A DNA stretch of 64,000 bases, from positions 7,006,001 through 7,070,000 of the forward strand of contig NZ_CP063373.1 in the NCBI RefSeq assembly GCF_015160855.1, written 5' to 3'. This stretch comes from Streptomyces ferrugineus (GTDB lineage: Bacteria > Actinomycetota > Actinomycetes > Streptomycetales > Streptomycetaceae). Both the position numbers and the translations under genes were made by a program. The notes beneath the pieces were generated by a model. The model searched no databases. It worked only from the letters and a program-made list of their open reading frames with translations, and was not told the DNA's origin. This document shows positions 33,384-41,865 of the stretch, piece by piece (within the stretch, counting starts at the first letter, position 1; each line of letters opens with the position of its first letter).

Positions 33384-34892
33384 TCATGTACTGGCCAGCG
33401 GGTTTTTCAGCGGGCGGTAGCGGGCGTCGGCGCCGCCGGCGTTCGTCCAGCGCAGCAGCAGGTTCGTCTTGCCGGGCAGGGTGGGCGCGGTGAGCAGGCC
33501 GGCGATCTCGGGGAGGTCGTGGCGGGCGAGTTCCCGGCGTACGGCCGGCCAGGGGTCCAGGGTCGGCCGATGTGCGGCGAGGGCGCCGGCGATCTCGACG
33601 AGGTGGTTGACGACCAGGCAGTACACCAGCCGCTCCCAGCCCGCCGCCCGGGACACCTCCGGCAGCAGCTTCACGCCCTCGGCGTCCCGGAACAGGGCCT
33701 GCACCGGCATGCCGCGGGTGTCGACGGCGACCAGCGTGTTCTGCAGATGTGCCTCCAGTACGACGCCGTGGTCGGCGAAGGCCGCGAGGGCGGGCGGGAC
33801 GACCTGGGCCAGATACGCCTCCCACCAGGCCGCCGGGTTCCGGACGGCGTCGAGCGGGCTGCCGTCGAAGCCCTCGACGAGCCCGGCGGCGAGCAGCGGC
33901 GTCGCGCCCGGCAGCACGCTGTCCCGCAGCCCGTCGCGGACCAGCACGGCGAGTTCCTCGAAGGCGAAGCCAGCGGTGCGGTAGCCGCGGTCGCCGAGCC
34001 AGGCGGCGGGGCCGTCCAGCGCGGCGAAGGCGGTGGCCGTCGCCTGGTCGGTGCGGCGGAGCCTGAGCAGGTCGTGGCGCCACAGCCGGCGGATGTCGTT
34101 GGTGATGCGCACATCCAGGCTGAACTTGAGGAACAGGTCGTGGCCGGGGGCGTACAGGGTGCGGATCGCGGCGGTCGGCCAGGTGTCGAAGCCGGTCGTG
34201 CCCAGCCGGATCAGCCGGCCGTCGGCGTAGGCCGGCGTGAGATCGACGAGGTCGAGCTGCCAGGGGTGCGCGGGCAGCAGCCGGTAGCCGGGCGGGGCCT
34301 GGCCGAGGGCGTCCAGGGCGGAGGTGTCGCCCTCCTCGACGACCGCGTCCTCACGCACGCCGAGCAGCGTCAGCGGGAAGCGGGCGTGCGCCTCGGGGGC
34401 GTACGGCAGCCAGGCGGCGACCGGGCCGCCGCCGCGCGCCTTGGGGGCGGGGTGGTGGGGGTGGCCGGTCAGCAGGGACTGCTCGGAGCGCAGATAGAGG
34501 TCGTCCGGCGGCGTCGTACGCGCGCGTGCCGTGAGCAGCGCGGCCACCGCGTCCCGGCTGTCGATCATCTCGGCGGGCAGCTCGTGGTTGGACAGACCGG
34601 TGTGCCGGCGCAGTTCGTCGGCGACGAGCTTGACCAGCTCGGTGTGCCCGAGGCGCTGCCAGGCGCCGGACACCCGCACCTCGGGTTCGGCGGGCCGCCG
34701 CTCACCGCGGACGCGCAGCAGCCGGCCCGTACCGGGCAGCCGGTACACCCGCCGCCCGTCGTCCACCCCGGGCTCCTGGAGCGGTTCGGCCACCTCGCGC
34801 AGCAGGCAGTTGAGCAGGGGCGCGAGCGCGCGGGCGTCGGCGCGTTCCGCGACGTCCGCCGGGGTCGGAGGGTTGGGGTGCACGCGATCCAC
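33384..34892 (-). CDS. IucA/IucC-family siderophore synthetase (NIS synthetase), first of divergent pair
   Basis: 502 aa from the GTG at 34892. NIS synthetase motifs: LLPAHPWQLD (near 220), LFLKFSLDVRITNDIRRLWR, VVLEAHLQNTLVAVD and LFRDAEGVKLL, then FhuF-like C-terminal LRWTNAGGADARYRPLKNPL. These enzymes adenylate a carboxylate such as citrate or alpha-ketoglutarate and couple it to an amine or alcohol. No monooxygenase, decarboxylase or transporter is adjacent. It faces a second member of the family. Confidence 0.85.
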   Translation of the reverse strand: MDRVHPNPPTPADVAERADARALAPLLNCLLREVAEPLQEPGVDDGRRVYRLPGTGRLLRVRGERRPAEPEVRVSGAWQRLGHTELVKLVADELRRHTGLSNHELPAEMIDSRDAVAALLTARARTTPPDDLYLRSEQSLLTGHPHHPAPKARGGGPVAAWLPYAPEAHARFPLTLLGVREDAVVEEGDTSALDALGQAPPGYRLLPAHPWQLDLVDLTPAYADGRLIRLGTTGFDTWPTAAIRTLYAPGHDLFLKFSLDVRITNDIRRLWRHDLLRLRRTDQATATAFAALDGPAAWLGDRGYRTAGFAFEELAVLVRDGLRDSVLPGATPLLAAGLVEGFDGSPLDAVRNPAAWWEAYLAQVVPPALAAFADHGVVLEAHLQNTLVAVDTRGMPVQALFRDAEGVKLLPEVSRAAGWERLVYCLVVNHLVEIAGALAAHRPTLDPWPAVRRELARHDLPEIAGLLTAPTLPGKTNLLLRWTNAGGADARYRPLKNPLAST

Positions 34893-34986
34893 TCGTTCTC
34901 TGCGGTCCGTTCCGGTGGGAAGACGATCAGTATGTCTGTCGTCGGCGCCTGCCCCGACGCCCTACTCGTACCCGAGGAGCCCGCCC

Positions 34987-36501
34987 GTGCACCGTCTCCC
35001 CAGCGCCGAGGCCGAGGTCGCCGCAGAACTGGCCGATGCCCGACCCGGGCTCATGTCGCGGTACGCGGCCGAACTCCCCGGGGCCCGCGCGGCCGTGCTG
35101 ACCCGGCTGTGGCGTGCCCTCGCCCATGAGCCGCTGCCCTGGGTGGCCCGCCGCGAGCCCGCCCGGGAGGGCCTCACCCTGCGCCTTTCGGACGGCCGCC
35201 GGCTGCACGGCCCGCGCGCCGACCCGTACGCCACCGCCGCGTACGTCACCGCCGTACGCCTCGACGGGACGCCGTACGACGATCCGGCCCGGCTGATGAC
35301 CGCGCTCGCGGTACCGCACGGCGCGTCCTTCGCCGCGGAACTCGGCCACAGTGTCGCCTCGTTGGCGCTGTCGCGGGCCGGGCAGGCGGGTCACTCGAAG
35401 GAGTGGCCGGGGCGGGACTGGGAGTGGGAGCAGCGGGTCGTGGACGGGCATCCGTTCCACCCCAACTGCCGTTCCCGGCCCGGGTTCTCGGTCGCCGAGC
35501 AGTTGGCGTACGGGCCCGAGCACCGGCCGGTGGTGACGCTGGGGCTGGTGCCGGTGCGGGCGGACGAGTGCCTGCTGACGGGCGCGTGGCCGGACGGGAT
35601 GCGGGACGGGGCGCGGCTGTTGATCCCGGTGCATCCGTGGCAGGCCGAGCATGTGCTCAAGCGCCCCCGCGATCCCTTCGCCGGCGGGATCGCCGCGCAT
35701 CCGCTGATGTCGCTGCGCACGCTCGCCCTCCCCCAAGGGCCGCATGTCAAGACGGCGTTGAGCGCCCGGCTGACGTCCTCGGTGCGGGACATCTCGGGGT
35801 ACTCCATCGGTCTGTCGGCCACGCTGTCGGACTTCGCGGAGACGCTGGCGGCCCGCATGGACGGGCTGCTGCACGTCACGCGCACGCTGGGTGCCGCGAC
35901 GGCCGACTCGCCGGATCTGGCGGCGGTGGTGCGCCAGTCGCCGCGGGAGTACGCCGGGCCCGGCGAGCGGGTCGTGCCGGTGGCGGCGCTGGCCACCACC
36001 GAGCTGCCCCGGTCCCCGGCGTGGCTGGCCGAGTTCACACGGCTCGCGCTCACCGTGGGACTGCGGCTGCTGGAGCTGGGCGTGGCGCTGGAGGCGCACG
36101 GCCAGAACCTGCTCGTGGTGCTGTCGGCCGACGGCTCCCCGGTGCGGCTGGTCTACCGCGACCTCGCCGACATCCGGGTGAGTCCGGCGCGGCTGGCCCG
36201 GCACGGCATCCCGGTGCCGGAGCTGACCGGCCGGGTCGTCACGGACGAGGTGACGCTCCTGCGCCGCAAGCTGTTCGGCTCGCTGGTGGCCGGCGCGCTC
36301 GCGGGTACGGCGGGCTCGGGTACGGCGTTGCGCGGGGCGCTGGAGGCGGTCGTACGGGAACTGCCGGGCACCGTGGATCTGGCCGCGCTGCGCCGGGAGC
36401 CGCTGCCGACGAAGGCGCTGTCGCTGATGCGGCTGTCGCCGGGGACGCCCGGGGACCAGTGGGCCGAGCTGCCCAATCCGCTGGCCTCCGAGGTGTTCTG
36501 A
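34987..36501 (+). CDS. IucA/IucC-family siderophore synthetase, second of divergent pair
   Basis: 504 aa from the GTG at 34987 (GAGGAG 7 bases upstream). Motifs: IPVHPWQAEHVL, KTALSARLTSSVRDISGYSI, ALEAHGQNLLVVLS, LVYRDLADIRVSP. It shares the PNPLAS-type end with its neighbour (LPNPLAS here, KNPLAST there). The two synthetases could act in sequence on one polycarboxylate scaffold. The 94-bp divergent interval presumably carries shared iron-dependent control; I do not see an unambiguous iron box. Confidence 0.85.
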   Translation: MHRLPSAEAEVAAELADARPGLMSRYAAELPGARAAVLTRLWRALAHEPLPWVARREPAREGLTLRLSDGRRLHGPRADPYATAAYVTAVRLDGTPYDDPARLMTALAVPHGASFAAELGHSVASLALSRAGQAGHSKEWPGRDWEWEQRVVDGHPFHPNCRSRPGFSVAEQLAYGPEHRPVVTLGLVPVRADECLLTGAWPDGMRDGARLLIPVHPWQAEHVLKRPRDPFAGGIAAHPLMSLRTLALPQGPHVKTALSARLTSSVRDISGYSIGLSATLSDFAETLAARMDGLLHVTRTLGAATADSPDLAAVVRQSPREYAGPGERVVPVAALATTELPRSPAWLAEFTRLALTVGLRLLELGVALEAHGQNLLVVLSADGSPVRLVYRDLADIRVSPARLARHGIPVPELTGRVVTDEVTLLRRKLFGSLVAGALAGTAGSGTALRGALEAVVRELPGTVDLAALRREPLPTKALSLMRLSPGTPGDQWAELPNPLASEVF

Positions 36502-36568
36502 CGGGTGGTCGGGCAGGTGTTCCGGGCTCGTTTTGGAGCGGGACACCTCTGATCAATAGGATCCGCCG

Positions 36569-37837
36569 ATGATCAGAACACAACGGCTGGCGGCCGGGGT
36601 CTGTGCCCTGCTCGCCGCGCTCACGGCCGGGTTGGTCTTCCCGGCCGGGGCGAGCGCCGACGAGACCACCGCCACCGCTCCGAAGGTCGATCTCGTGATC
36701 GACGTCAGCGGCTCGATGCGGGCGAAGGACATCGACGGCCAGTCGCGGATGGCCGCGGCGAAGCAGGCCTTCAACGAGGTGCTGGACGCGACACCGGAAG
36801 AGGTCCGGCTCGGCATTCGCACGCTGGGCGCCAACTACCCGGGCGACGACCGCAAGACGGGCTGCAAGGACACCGCGCAGCTCTACCCGGTCGGCCCGCT
36901 GGACCGCACCGAGGCGAAGGCGGCGGTGGCGACGCTGGCGCCCACCGGCTGGACGCCGATCGGCCCGGCGCTGCTGAAGGCGGCCGACGACCTGGACGGC
37001 GGCGAGGGCTCCAAGCGCATCGTGCTGATCAGCGACGGCGAGGACACCTGCGCCCCGCTCGACCCGTGCGAGGTGGCCCGGGAGATCGCCGCCAAGGGCA
37101 TCGGCCTGACCATCGACACGCTGGGCCTGGTCCCGAACACCAAGCTGCGGCAGCAGCTGAGCTGTATCGCCGAGGCGACCGGCGGCACGTTCACCTCGGT
37201 CGAGCACACCGACGAACTCGCCGACAAGGTCAACCAGTTGGTCGACCGGGCGGCCGATCCGGTGGTGACGCCGGTCGCGACGACGGGCGCCGACCAGTGC
37301 GCGAAGGCGCCCACGCTGGACTCCGGTCTGTACACGGACCGGGAGGAGTTCGGGCAGCAGCGCTGGTACCGCGTGAAGGTGCCGGACGGCTGGGAGCTGC
37401 GCGCCTCGGTGAGCGTCGCGGCCGACCGCGCGGTGGGCCCCTCGTACGGGGTGCTGCTGCGGGCGGTGAGCGAGCGCGGCCGGGAGATCGTGCGCGGCGA
37501 GGCGGCGGGCAACGGCCGTACCGATGTGGTCTCGACGGGCCTGCGCTACCCGAGGGCCGAGTCGGAGGACGCGGAGGGGGAGACCGCGCCCGAGACCGTG
37601 TGCCTGCAGGTCACCCACTCCTTCGCGGCGGCCGCCGGCGTGCAGACCACGCCCGGGCTGCCGCTCGAGATAACCGTCGACGTCGTGCACGGGCCCGGCG
37701 GGTCGAGCGACGTGGCCGCCTTCGGCCTCGGGCGCGGCTGGTGGCTGCTCGGCGCGCTGATCCTCACCGGCTTCCTCGCCGGTCTCGTCTGGGGCTGGCT
37801 GTCGCGCTGGCGGGTCGCGGTCTGGAGGACCAACTGA
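36569..37837 (+). CDS. Secreted membrane-anchored von Willebrand factor A domain protein
   Basis: 422 aa. Signal peptide 1-30. The vWA domain (about 38-235) has a complete MIDAS: DVSGS (Asp45, Ser47, Ser49), the threonine in GWTPIGPAL and ISDGEDTC. A beta-rich domain follows, and a C-terminal transmembrane helix (WWLLGALILTGFLAGLVWGW) with a short basic cytoplasmic tail. Topology is extracellular with a C-terminal anchor. It probably mediates metal-dependent protein binding at the surface. Its stop overlaps the ATG of the next gene (TGATG). Confidence 0.85.
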   Translation: MIRTQRLAAGVCALLAALTAGLVFPAGASADETTATAPKVDLVIDVSGSMRAKDIDGQSRMAAAKQAFNEVLDATPEEVRLGIRTLGANYPGDDRKTGCKDTAQLYPVGPLDRTEAKAAVATLAPTGWTPIGPALLKAADDLDGGEGSKRIVLISDGEDTCAPLDPCEVAREIAAKGIGLTIDTLGLVPNTKLRQQLSCIAEATGGTFTSVEHTDELADKVNQLVDRAADPVVTPVATTGADQCAKAPTLDSGLYTDREEFGQQRWYRVKVPDGWELRASVSVAADRAVGPSYGVLLRAVSERGREIVRGEAAGNGRTDVVSTGLRYPRAESEDAEGETAPETVCLQVTHSFAAAAGVQTTPGLPLEITVDVVHGPGGSSDVAAFGLGRGWWLLGALILTGFLAGLVWGWLSRWRVAVWRTN

Positions 37838-38640
37838 TGCGGATCACACGTGTGTTGAGCGCGGCGGCGCTGATGATCGGGCTGGCCGCCGCCCCGGCGG
37901 CAGCCGACTCCTCGCCGTCGCCGAGCGCGTCGGAGGACGGCGGCGCGCCGACCCAGGCGGGCACGTCCTTCCGTACGGCGACCGAGATCGAGCAGGGACA
38001 GTCGGCCACCGCGGGCGCCTCCACGGGCGACTACCTGTACTGGTCGTTCCCCGCGGACGCCGGGCAGCGCCCGACCGTGAAGGCGACGGTGAAGCTGCCG
38101 GACACGCACGCCGCCGAGACCTGGCAGATCGACGTGTACGACGGTCTGCGCCGCCGCCAGTCCTGCCAGTACGGGGCCCAGACGCGCACCGCCGCGGCGG
38201 GCGCCGGCTCCGTGGAGCTGACCTGCGTCCTGCGCACCGTGCGCGCCTGGTCGGAGCCATGGGCCAATGATCCGCTGCCGGGCACGTACTACCTCCGGCT
38301 GACGGCCGTGGCCGTGCCCACCTCCGACCTCGGTCTGCCGGTGGACACATCGGTCCGGGTCGACTCGAAGGACATCGGCGGTTCGGCGGCGGTCGACGGC
38401 TCGCTGGCCGAGCCGCTCGTGCCGGGTGTCGCGGTGAAGTCGAAGGAGGACGAGGGGAGTTCGTCGGCCTCGGCGGTGCTGTCCGGCATCGAGCCCGAGG
38501 ACGGCTGGGCCTCCGGCTGCTGGTCCGACCGGTGGGTGTGGACGGCGCTCGGCGGTCTGCTGTCCGCGCTCGCGGGCATCGGCGGATACGCGCTGACGCG
38601 CGGGTCGGGACGGCCGTCCCGGGTGCCGCCGGGAGCCTGA
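37837..38640 (+). CDS. Secreted, C-terminally anchored partner of the vWA protein, function unknown
   Basis: 267 aa. Signal peptide 1-27 (LSAAALMIGLAAAPAAA). The ectodomain resembles the second domain of the upstream vWA protein (YLYWSFPADAGQRPTVKATV against WYRVKVPDGWELRASVSV; both followed by a Cys-containing segment), which suggests duplication. C-terminal transmembrane helix WVWTALGGLLSALAGIGGYA. Translational coupling (1-base overlap) implies the two form a surface complex. Confidence 0.75.
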   Translation: MRITRVLSAAALMIGLAAAPAAADSSPSPSASEDGGAPTQAGTSFRTATEIEQGQSATAGASTGDYLYWSFPADAGQRPTVKATVKLPDTHAAETWQIDVYDGLRRRQSCQYGAQTRTAAAGAGSVELTCVLRTVRAWSEPWANDPLPGTYYLRLTAVAVPTSDLGLPVDTSVRVDSKDIGGSAAVDGSLAEPLVPGVAVKSKEDEGSSSASAVLSGIEPEDGWASGCWSDRWVWTALGGLLSALAGIGGYALTRGSGRPSRVPPGA

Positions 38641-38648
38641 CGGAACAT

Positions 38649-38688
38649 CGAAAGGGCCCGCCGTCCTCCCGGACGGCGGGCCCTTTCG
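38649..38688. terminator. Bidirectional terminator
   Basis: Perfect 18-bp stem CGAAAGGGCCCGCCGTCC / GGACGGCGGGCCCTTTCG with a 4-base loop (38667-38670), between convergent genes ending at 38640 (+) and 38702 (-). The A- and T-runs at the stem foot suit termination in both directions. Confidence 0.9.
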
Positions 38689-38701
38689 CCGTTCGCCGTG
38701 G

Positions 38702-39328
38702 TCAGCCCTCGCGCAGCATCTTGGCCAGGGTCCCGTCCCCGCTCACCTCGATACGGCCGTCCCGTACGGCCTCCGCCAGGCTCAGCTCCCCGCGCGCCAC
38801 CGCCTCGCCCGTCCCGGAGCCCAGGACCAGCCGCGCGTCCGGCTCCCCGGGAGCGGGCCCGTCCCCGTAGACCGGCCCGTCCTCGGCGCCGACGTACAGG
38901 TGGAAGTCCCCTTCCTCCAACCGGACTTCGACCAGCCCCTCGCCCTCCAGCGCGCGCAGCAGCGGCAGCGCGAACCAGTGCGCGCGCACCGCGTCGGTGG
39001 GCCGCCGCCCGCCGAGCTCGGCCTGTCCCCACTCCCCCAGCGCCTGCAGCACAGGCAGCAACTCGCGTCCGCGCGGGGTGAGTTCGTACACGTACGCCGC
39101 GCCGGGCGGCGGCAGCCTGCGCCGCGTGCTGACGCCGTCCCGCTCCATGTCCTTCAGCCGGGAGGCGAGCACATCCGTGCTGACGCCGGGCAGGTCGGCA
39201 TGCAGGTCGGTGTAGCGCCGCGGGCCGGCCAGCAGCTCCCGGACGATCAGCAGGGTCCAGCGGTCGCCGACGACGTCGAGCGCGCGGGCGGCGGAACAGT
39301 ACTGGTCGTAGCTTCGGCGAGGTGACAT
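38702..39328 (-). CDS. HxlR-family transcriptional regulator with C-terminal SCP2-like domain
   Basis: 208 aa from the ATG at 39328. HxlR winged helix in residues 1-100 (CSAARALDVVGDRWTLLIVR, RRYTDLHADLPGVSTDVLAS, YELTPRGRELLPVLQALGEW). The remaining 100 residues resemble a sterol-carrier/SCP2-like domain (YVGAEDGPVYGDGPAPGEPD, RIEVSGDGTLAKML). It diverges from the aminotransferase gene, and direct control of that gene is likely. Confidence 0.88.
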   Translation of the reverse strand: MSPRRSYDQYCSAARALDVVGDRWTLLIVRELLAGPRRYTDLHADLPGVSTDVLASRLKDMERDGVSTRRRLPPPGAAYVYELTPRGRELLPVLQALGEWGQAELGGRRPTDAVRAHWFALPLLRALEGEGLVEVRLEEGDFHLYVGAEDGPVYGDGPAPGEPDARLVLGSGTGEAVARGELSLAEAVRDGRIEVSGDGTLAKMLREG

Positions 39329-39359
39329 GCGACGCAGTGTAGACAAGTTGTTGGACTTT

Positions 39360-39385
39360 CCAAGCTGAAACTTGGTAAAACCAAG
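39360..39385. promoter_or_regulatory. Likely HxlR operator
   Basis: Three alternating half-sites in a row: CCAAG (39360-39364), CTTGG (39371-39375), CCAAG (39381-39385), giving two overlapping palindromes (CCAAGctgaaaCTTGG and CTTGGtaaaaCCAAG). They sit mid-way in the 87-bp divergent interval. Confidence 0.6.
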
Positions 39386-39415
39386 CAACACCCGAAACCG
39401 GAGAGGCGAGCGCGC

Positions 39416-40627
39416 ATGGAGTTCCGGCAGTCGAGCAAGCTGAGCGAGGTCTGCTACGAGATCCGCGGCCCGGTGATCGAGCATGCGAACGCGCTGGAGG
39501 AGGCGGGCCACAGCGTGCTGCGCCTGAACACCGGCAACCCCGCGCTCTTCGGCTTCGAGGCGCCGGAGGAGATCCTCCAGGACATGATCCGGATGCTCCC
39601 CCAGGCGCACGGCTACACCGACTCGCGCGGCATCCTCTCCGCCCGCCGGGCCGTGGCCCAGCGCTACCAGACGCTCGGCCTGGAGGTCGGCGTCGACGAC
39701 GTCTTCCTCGGCAACGGCGTGTCCGAGCTGGTCTCCATGGCCGTACAGGCCCTGGTCGAGGACGGCGACGAGATCCTGATCCCCGCCCCGGACTTCCCGC
39801 TGTGGACGGCGGTGACCACCCTCGCCGGCGGCAAGGCGGTGCACTACCTGTGCGACGAGCAGGCCGACTGGTACCCGGACCTGGACGACATGGCGTCGAA
39901 GATCACCGACCGCACCCGGGCGGTGGTCATCATCAACCCCAACAACCCCACCGGCGCGGTCTACCCCAAGGAGATCCTCGAGGGCATCCTCGACCTCGCC
40001 CGCCGGCACGGCCTGATGGTCTTCGCCGACGAGATCTACGACCAGATCCTCTACGACGACGCCGTGCACCACTCGGTCGCGACCCTCGCCCCCGACCTGG
40101 TGGTCCTCACCTTCTGCGGACTGTCCAAGACCTACCGGGTGGCGGGCTTCCGCTCCGGCTGGCTGGTGGTCACCGGCCCGCGGCAGCACGCGAAGGACTA
40201 CCTGGAGGGCCTGACGATGCTGGCCTCCATGCGGCTGTGCGCCAACGCGCCCGCCCAGTACGCCATCCAGGCGGCGCTCGGCGGCCGCCAGTCGGTCCGG
40301 GAGCTGACCACACCGGGCGGCCGTCTGCACGAACAGCGCGATGTGGCCTGGGAGAAGCTCAACGAGATCCCGGGCGTGTCCTGCGTGAAGCCGAAGGGCG
40401 CGCTGTACGCCTTCCCGCGCATCGACCCCAAGATGCACAAGATCCACGACGACGAGAAGTTCGTCCTGGACCTGCTGCTGCGGGAGAAGATCCAGGTCGT
40501 CCAGGGCACGGGCTTCAACTGGCCGACCCCGGACCACTTCCGGATCCTCACCCTGCCCTACGCGGAGGACCTGGAGGCGGCGATCGGGCGGATCGGGCGG
40601 TTCCTGAGCGGGTATCGGCAGGTGTGA
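39416..40627 (+). CDS. PLP-dependent class I/II aminotransferase (AlaA-like)
   Basis: 403 aa. Fold type I: INPNNPTGAVYP (PLP phosphate/asparagine region, 173-184), DEIYDQILYD (205-214, PLP-N1 aspartate and tyrosine), PLP-lysine Lys238 in CGLSKTYR and arginine in FRSGW. It resembles the alanine-glutamate aminotransferases AlaA/AlaT. It probably interconverts pyruvate and alanine. It is under the divergent HxlR regulator and followed by unrelated small genes in the same direction. Confidence 0.9.
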   Translation: MEFRQSSKLSEVCYEIRGPVIEHANALEEAGHSVLRLNTGNPALFGFEAPEEILQDMIRMLPQAHGYTDSRGILSARRAVAQRYQTLGLEVGVDDVFLGNGVSELVSMAVQALVEDGDEILIPAPDFPLWTAVTTLAGGKAVHYLCDEQADWYPDLDDMASKITDRTRAVVIINPNNPTGAVYPKEILEGILDLARRHGLMVFADEIYDQILYDDAVHHSVATLAPDLVVLTFCGLSKTYRVAGFRSGWLVVTGPRQHAKDYLEGLTMLASMRLCANAPAQYAIQAALGGRQSVRELTTPGGRLHEQRDVAWEKLNEIPGVSCVKPKGALYAFPRIDPKMHKIHDDEKFVLDLLLREKIQVVQGTGFNWPTPDHFRILTLPYAEDLEAAIGRIGRFLSGYRQV

Positions 40628-40654
40628 GCGGGCCCGGGCGGGTAGGAAGGGTCC

Positions 40655-41188
40655 ATGAGCACCCGCCCGCTGCTGCTCCTCGACGTGGACGGCCCCCTCA
40701 ACCCCTTCCGCGCCCCGTTCCTCCGCCATCGCGGCTATGTCACCCGCCGGCTGCGCCCCGCCAACTGGTCGGCCCGGCAGCGGCCGGGGTCCCGGCGGCT
40801 GCGGCGCGGTCTGAAGGTACGGCTGCATCCGGGGCACGGGGCGCGGCTGCTGACGCTGCCGTACGAGCTGGCGTGGGCGACCACCTGGCAGCACCAGGCC
40901 AACGAGATGATCGCGCCGGTGATCGGGCTGCCCGGTGATCTGCCGGTCATCGAGTGGCCCGAGCTGTTCGGGAGGGATCCCGAGGGGCTGTACTGGAAGA
41001 CCCGGCACGTGCTGGCGTGGGCGGCGGGGCGGCCGTTCGTCTGGGTCGACGACATGGTCACCGACCTCGACGTACGGCATGTCGCGGCCCACCACGACGC
41101 TGCCGCGCTGCTGCTGCCGGTCGACGCGCGCAAGGGGCTGCGGGAGCGTGACTTCGCGGAGCTGGAGCGGTGGGCTCTTAGCCTGTGA
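40655..41188 (+). CDS. HAD-like hydrolase domain protein
   Basis: 177 aa. Opens with the HAD motif I LLLLDVDGPLNPF (Asp10, Asp12); a later FVWVDDMVTDL fits motif IV, as in many actinomycete HAD-like proteins annotated only as secreted or hypothetical. Metal-dependent phosphatase activity is possible but the substrate is unknown. It sits 3 bp from the histidine phosphatase gene, so the two are probably cotranscribed. Confidence 0.7.
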   Translation: MSTRPLLLLDVDGPLNPFRAPFLRHRGYVTRRLRPANWSARQRPGSRRLRRGLKVRLHPGHGARLLTLPYELAWATTWQHQANEMIAPVIGLPGDLPVIEWPELFGRDPEGLYWKTRHVLAWAAGRPFVWVDDMVTDLDVRHVAAHHDAAALLLPVDARKGLRERDFAELERWALSL

Positions 41189-41191
41189 GGC

Positions 41192-41791
41192 ATGAGTGAT
41201 CTCCTTCTCGTCCGGCACGGCGAGACCGAGTGGTCCCGCTCCGGCCGGCACACCGGCCGCACGGACGTGCCGCTCACCGAGCACGGACGGGACGAGGCGC
41301 GACGGCTCGTGCCGCTGATCCGCTCGCATCGCATCGGGGCGGCGTTCGCCAGTCCCTCACAGCGGGCGCGGGAGACGGCCGAGCTGATCGGGCTGCGCGG
41401 CGTGCGGATCGACGCCGATCTGCGGGAGTGGGACTACGGCGGGTACGAGGGCGTCACGACCGTCGAGATCCAGCGCGAGCGGCCGGGGTGGTTCCTGTTC
41501 ACGGACGGCGTCGCGCCGGGCCCGCCCGACCGTCCCGGAGAGAGCCCCGAGCAGGTCGGGGAGCGCGCCGACCGGATGCTGGCCAAGGTGGACGCCGCGT
41601 TCGCCGACACCGAGGGATGCGTGGTGCTCGTGGCGCACGGGCACTTCCTGCGGGTGCTCACGGCCCGGCGGCTCGGGCTGCCGGCGGCGGACGGGGCGCT
41701 GTTCCAGCTGGCGACGGGAACGCTGTGCCGGCTGAGCACGGAGCACGGTCGGCCGGTGATCGCGGGGTGGAATGTCAGACCCGGGTCGTAG
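41192..41791 (+). CDS. Histidine phosphatase superfamily protein (phosphoglycerate mutase-like)
   Basis: 199 aa. Catalytic RHG motif LLVRHGETEW (His9), second histidine in VVLVAHGHFLRVL (near 150), acid/base glutamate in LREWDYGGYEG. A two-histidine phosphatase acting on small phosphomonoesters; cofactor-dependent mutase activity is unlikely. Follows the HAD-like gene by 3 bp. Confidence 0.9.
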   Translation: MSDLLLVRHGETEWSRSGRHTGRTDVPLTEHGRDEARRLVPLIRSHRIGAAFASPSQRARETAELIGLRGVRIDADLREWDYGGYEGVTTVEIQRERPGWFLFTDGVAPGPPDRPGESPEQVGERADRMLAKVDAAFADTEGCVVLVAHGHFLRVLTARRLGLPAADGALFQLATGTLCRLSTEHGRPVIAGWNVRPGS

Positions 41792-41865
41792 CCTTCCCAG
41801 CAGATGCTTCCGGTGCCTGCCCAGCGGGTGGGGCCGGTGTCCGAGCGCCCGGGGAGGAGCACGCC

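Noticed and set aside
33384..36501. Iron-box (DmdR-type) between the two siderophore synthetases
   Set aside because: No clear TTAGGTTAGGCT-like palindrome is visible in the 94-bp interval.
38702..41329. 875-residue minus-strand open frame
   Set aside because: Only its last 208 residues are a real gene (HxlR); the rest is antisense to the aminotransferase and phosphatase genes.
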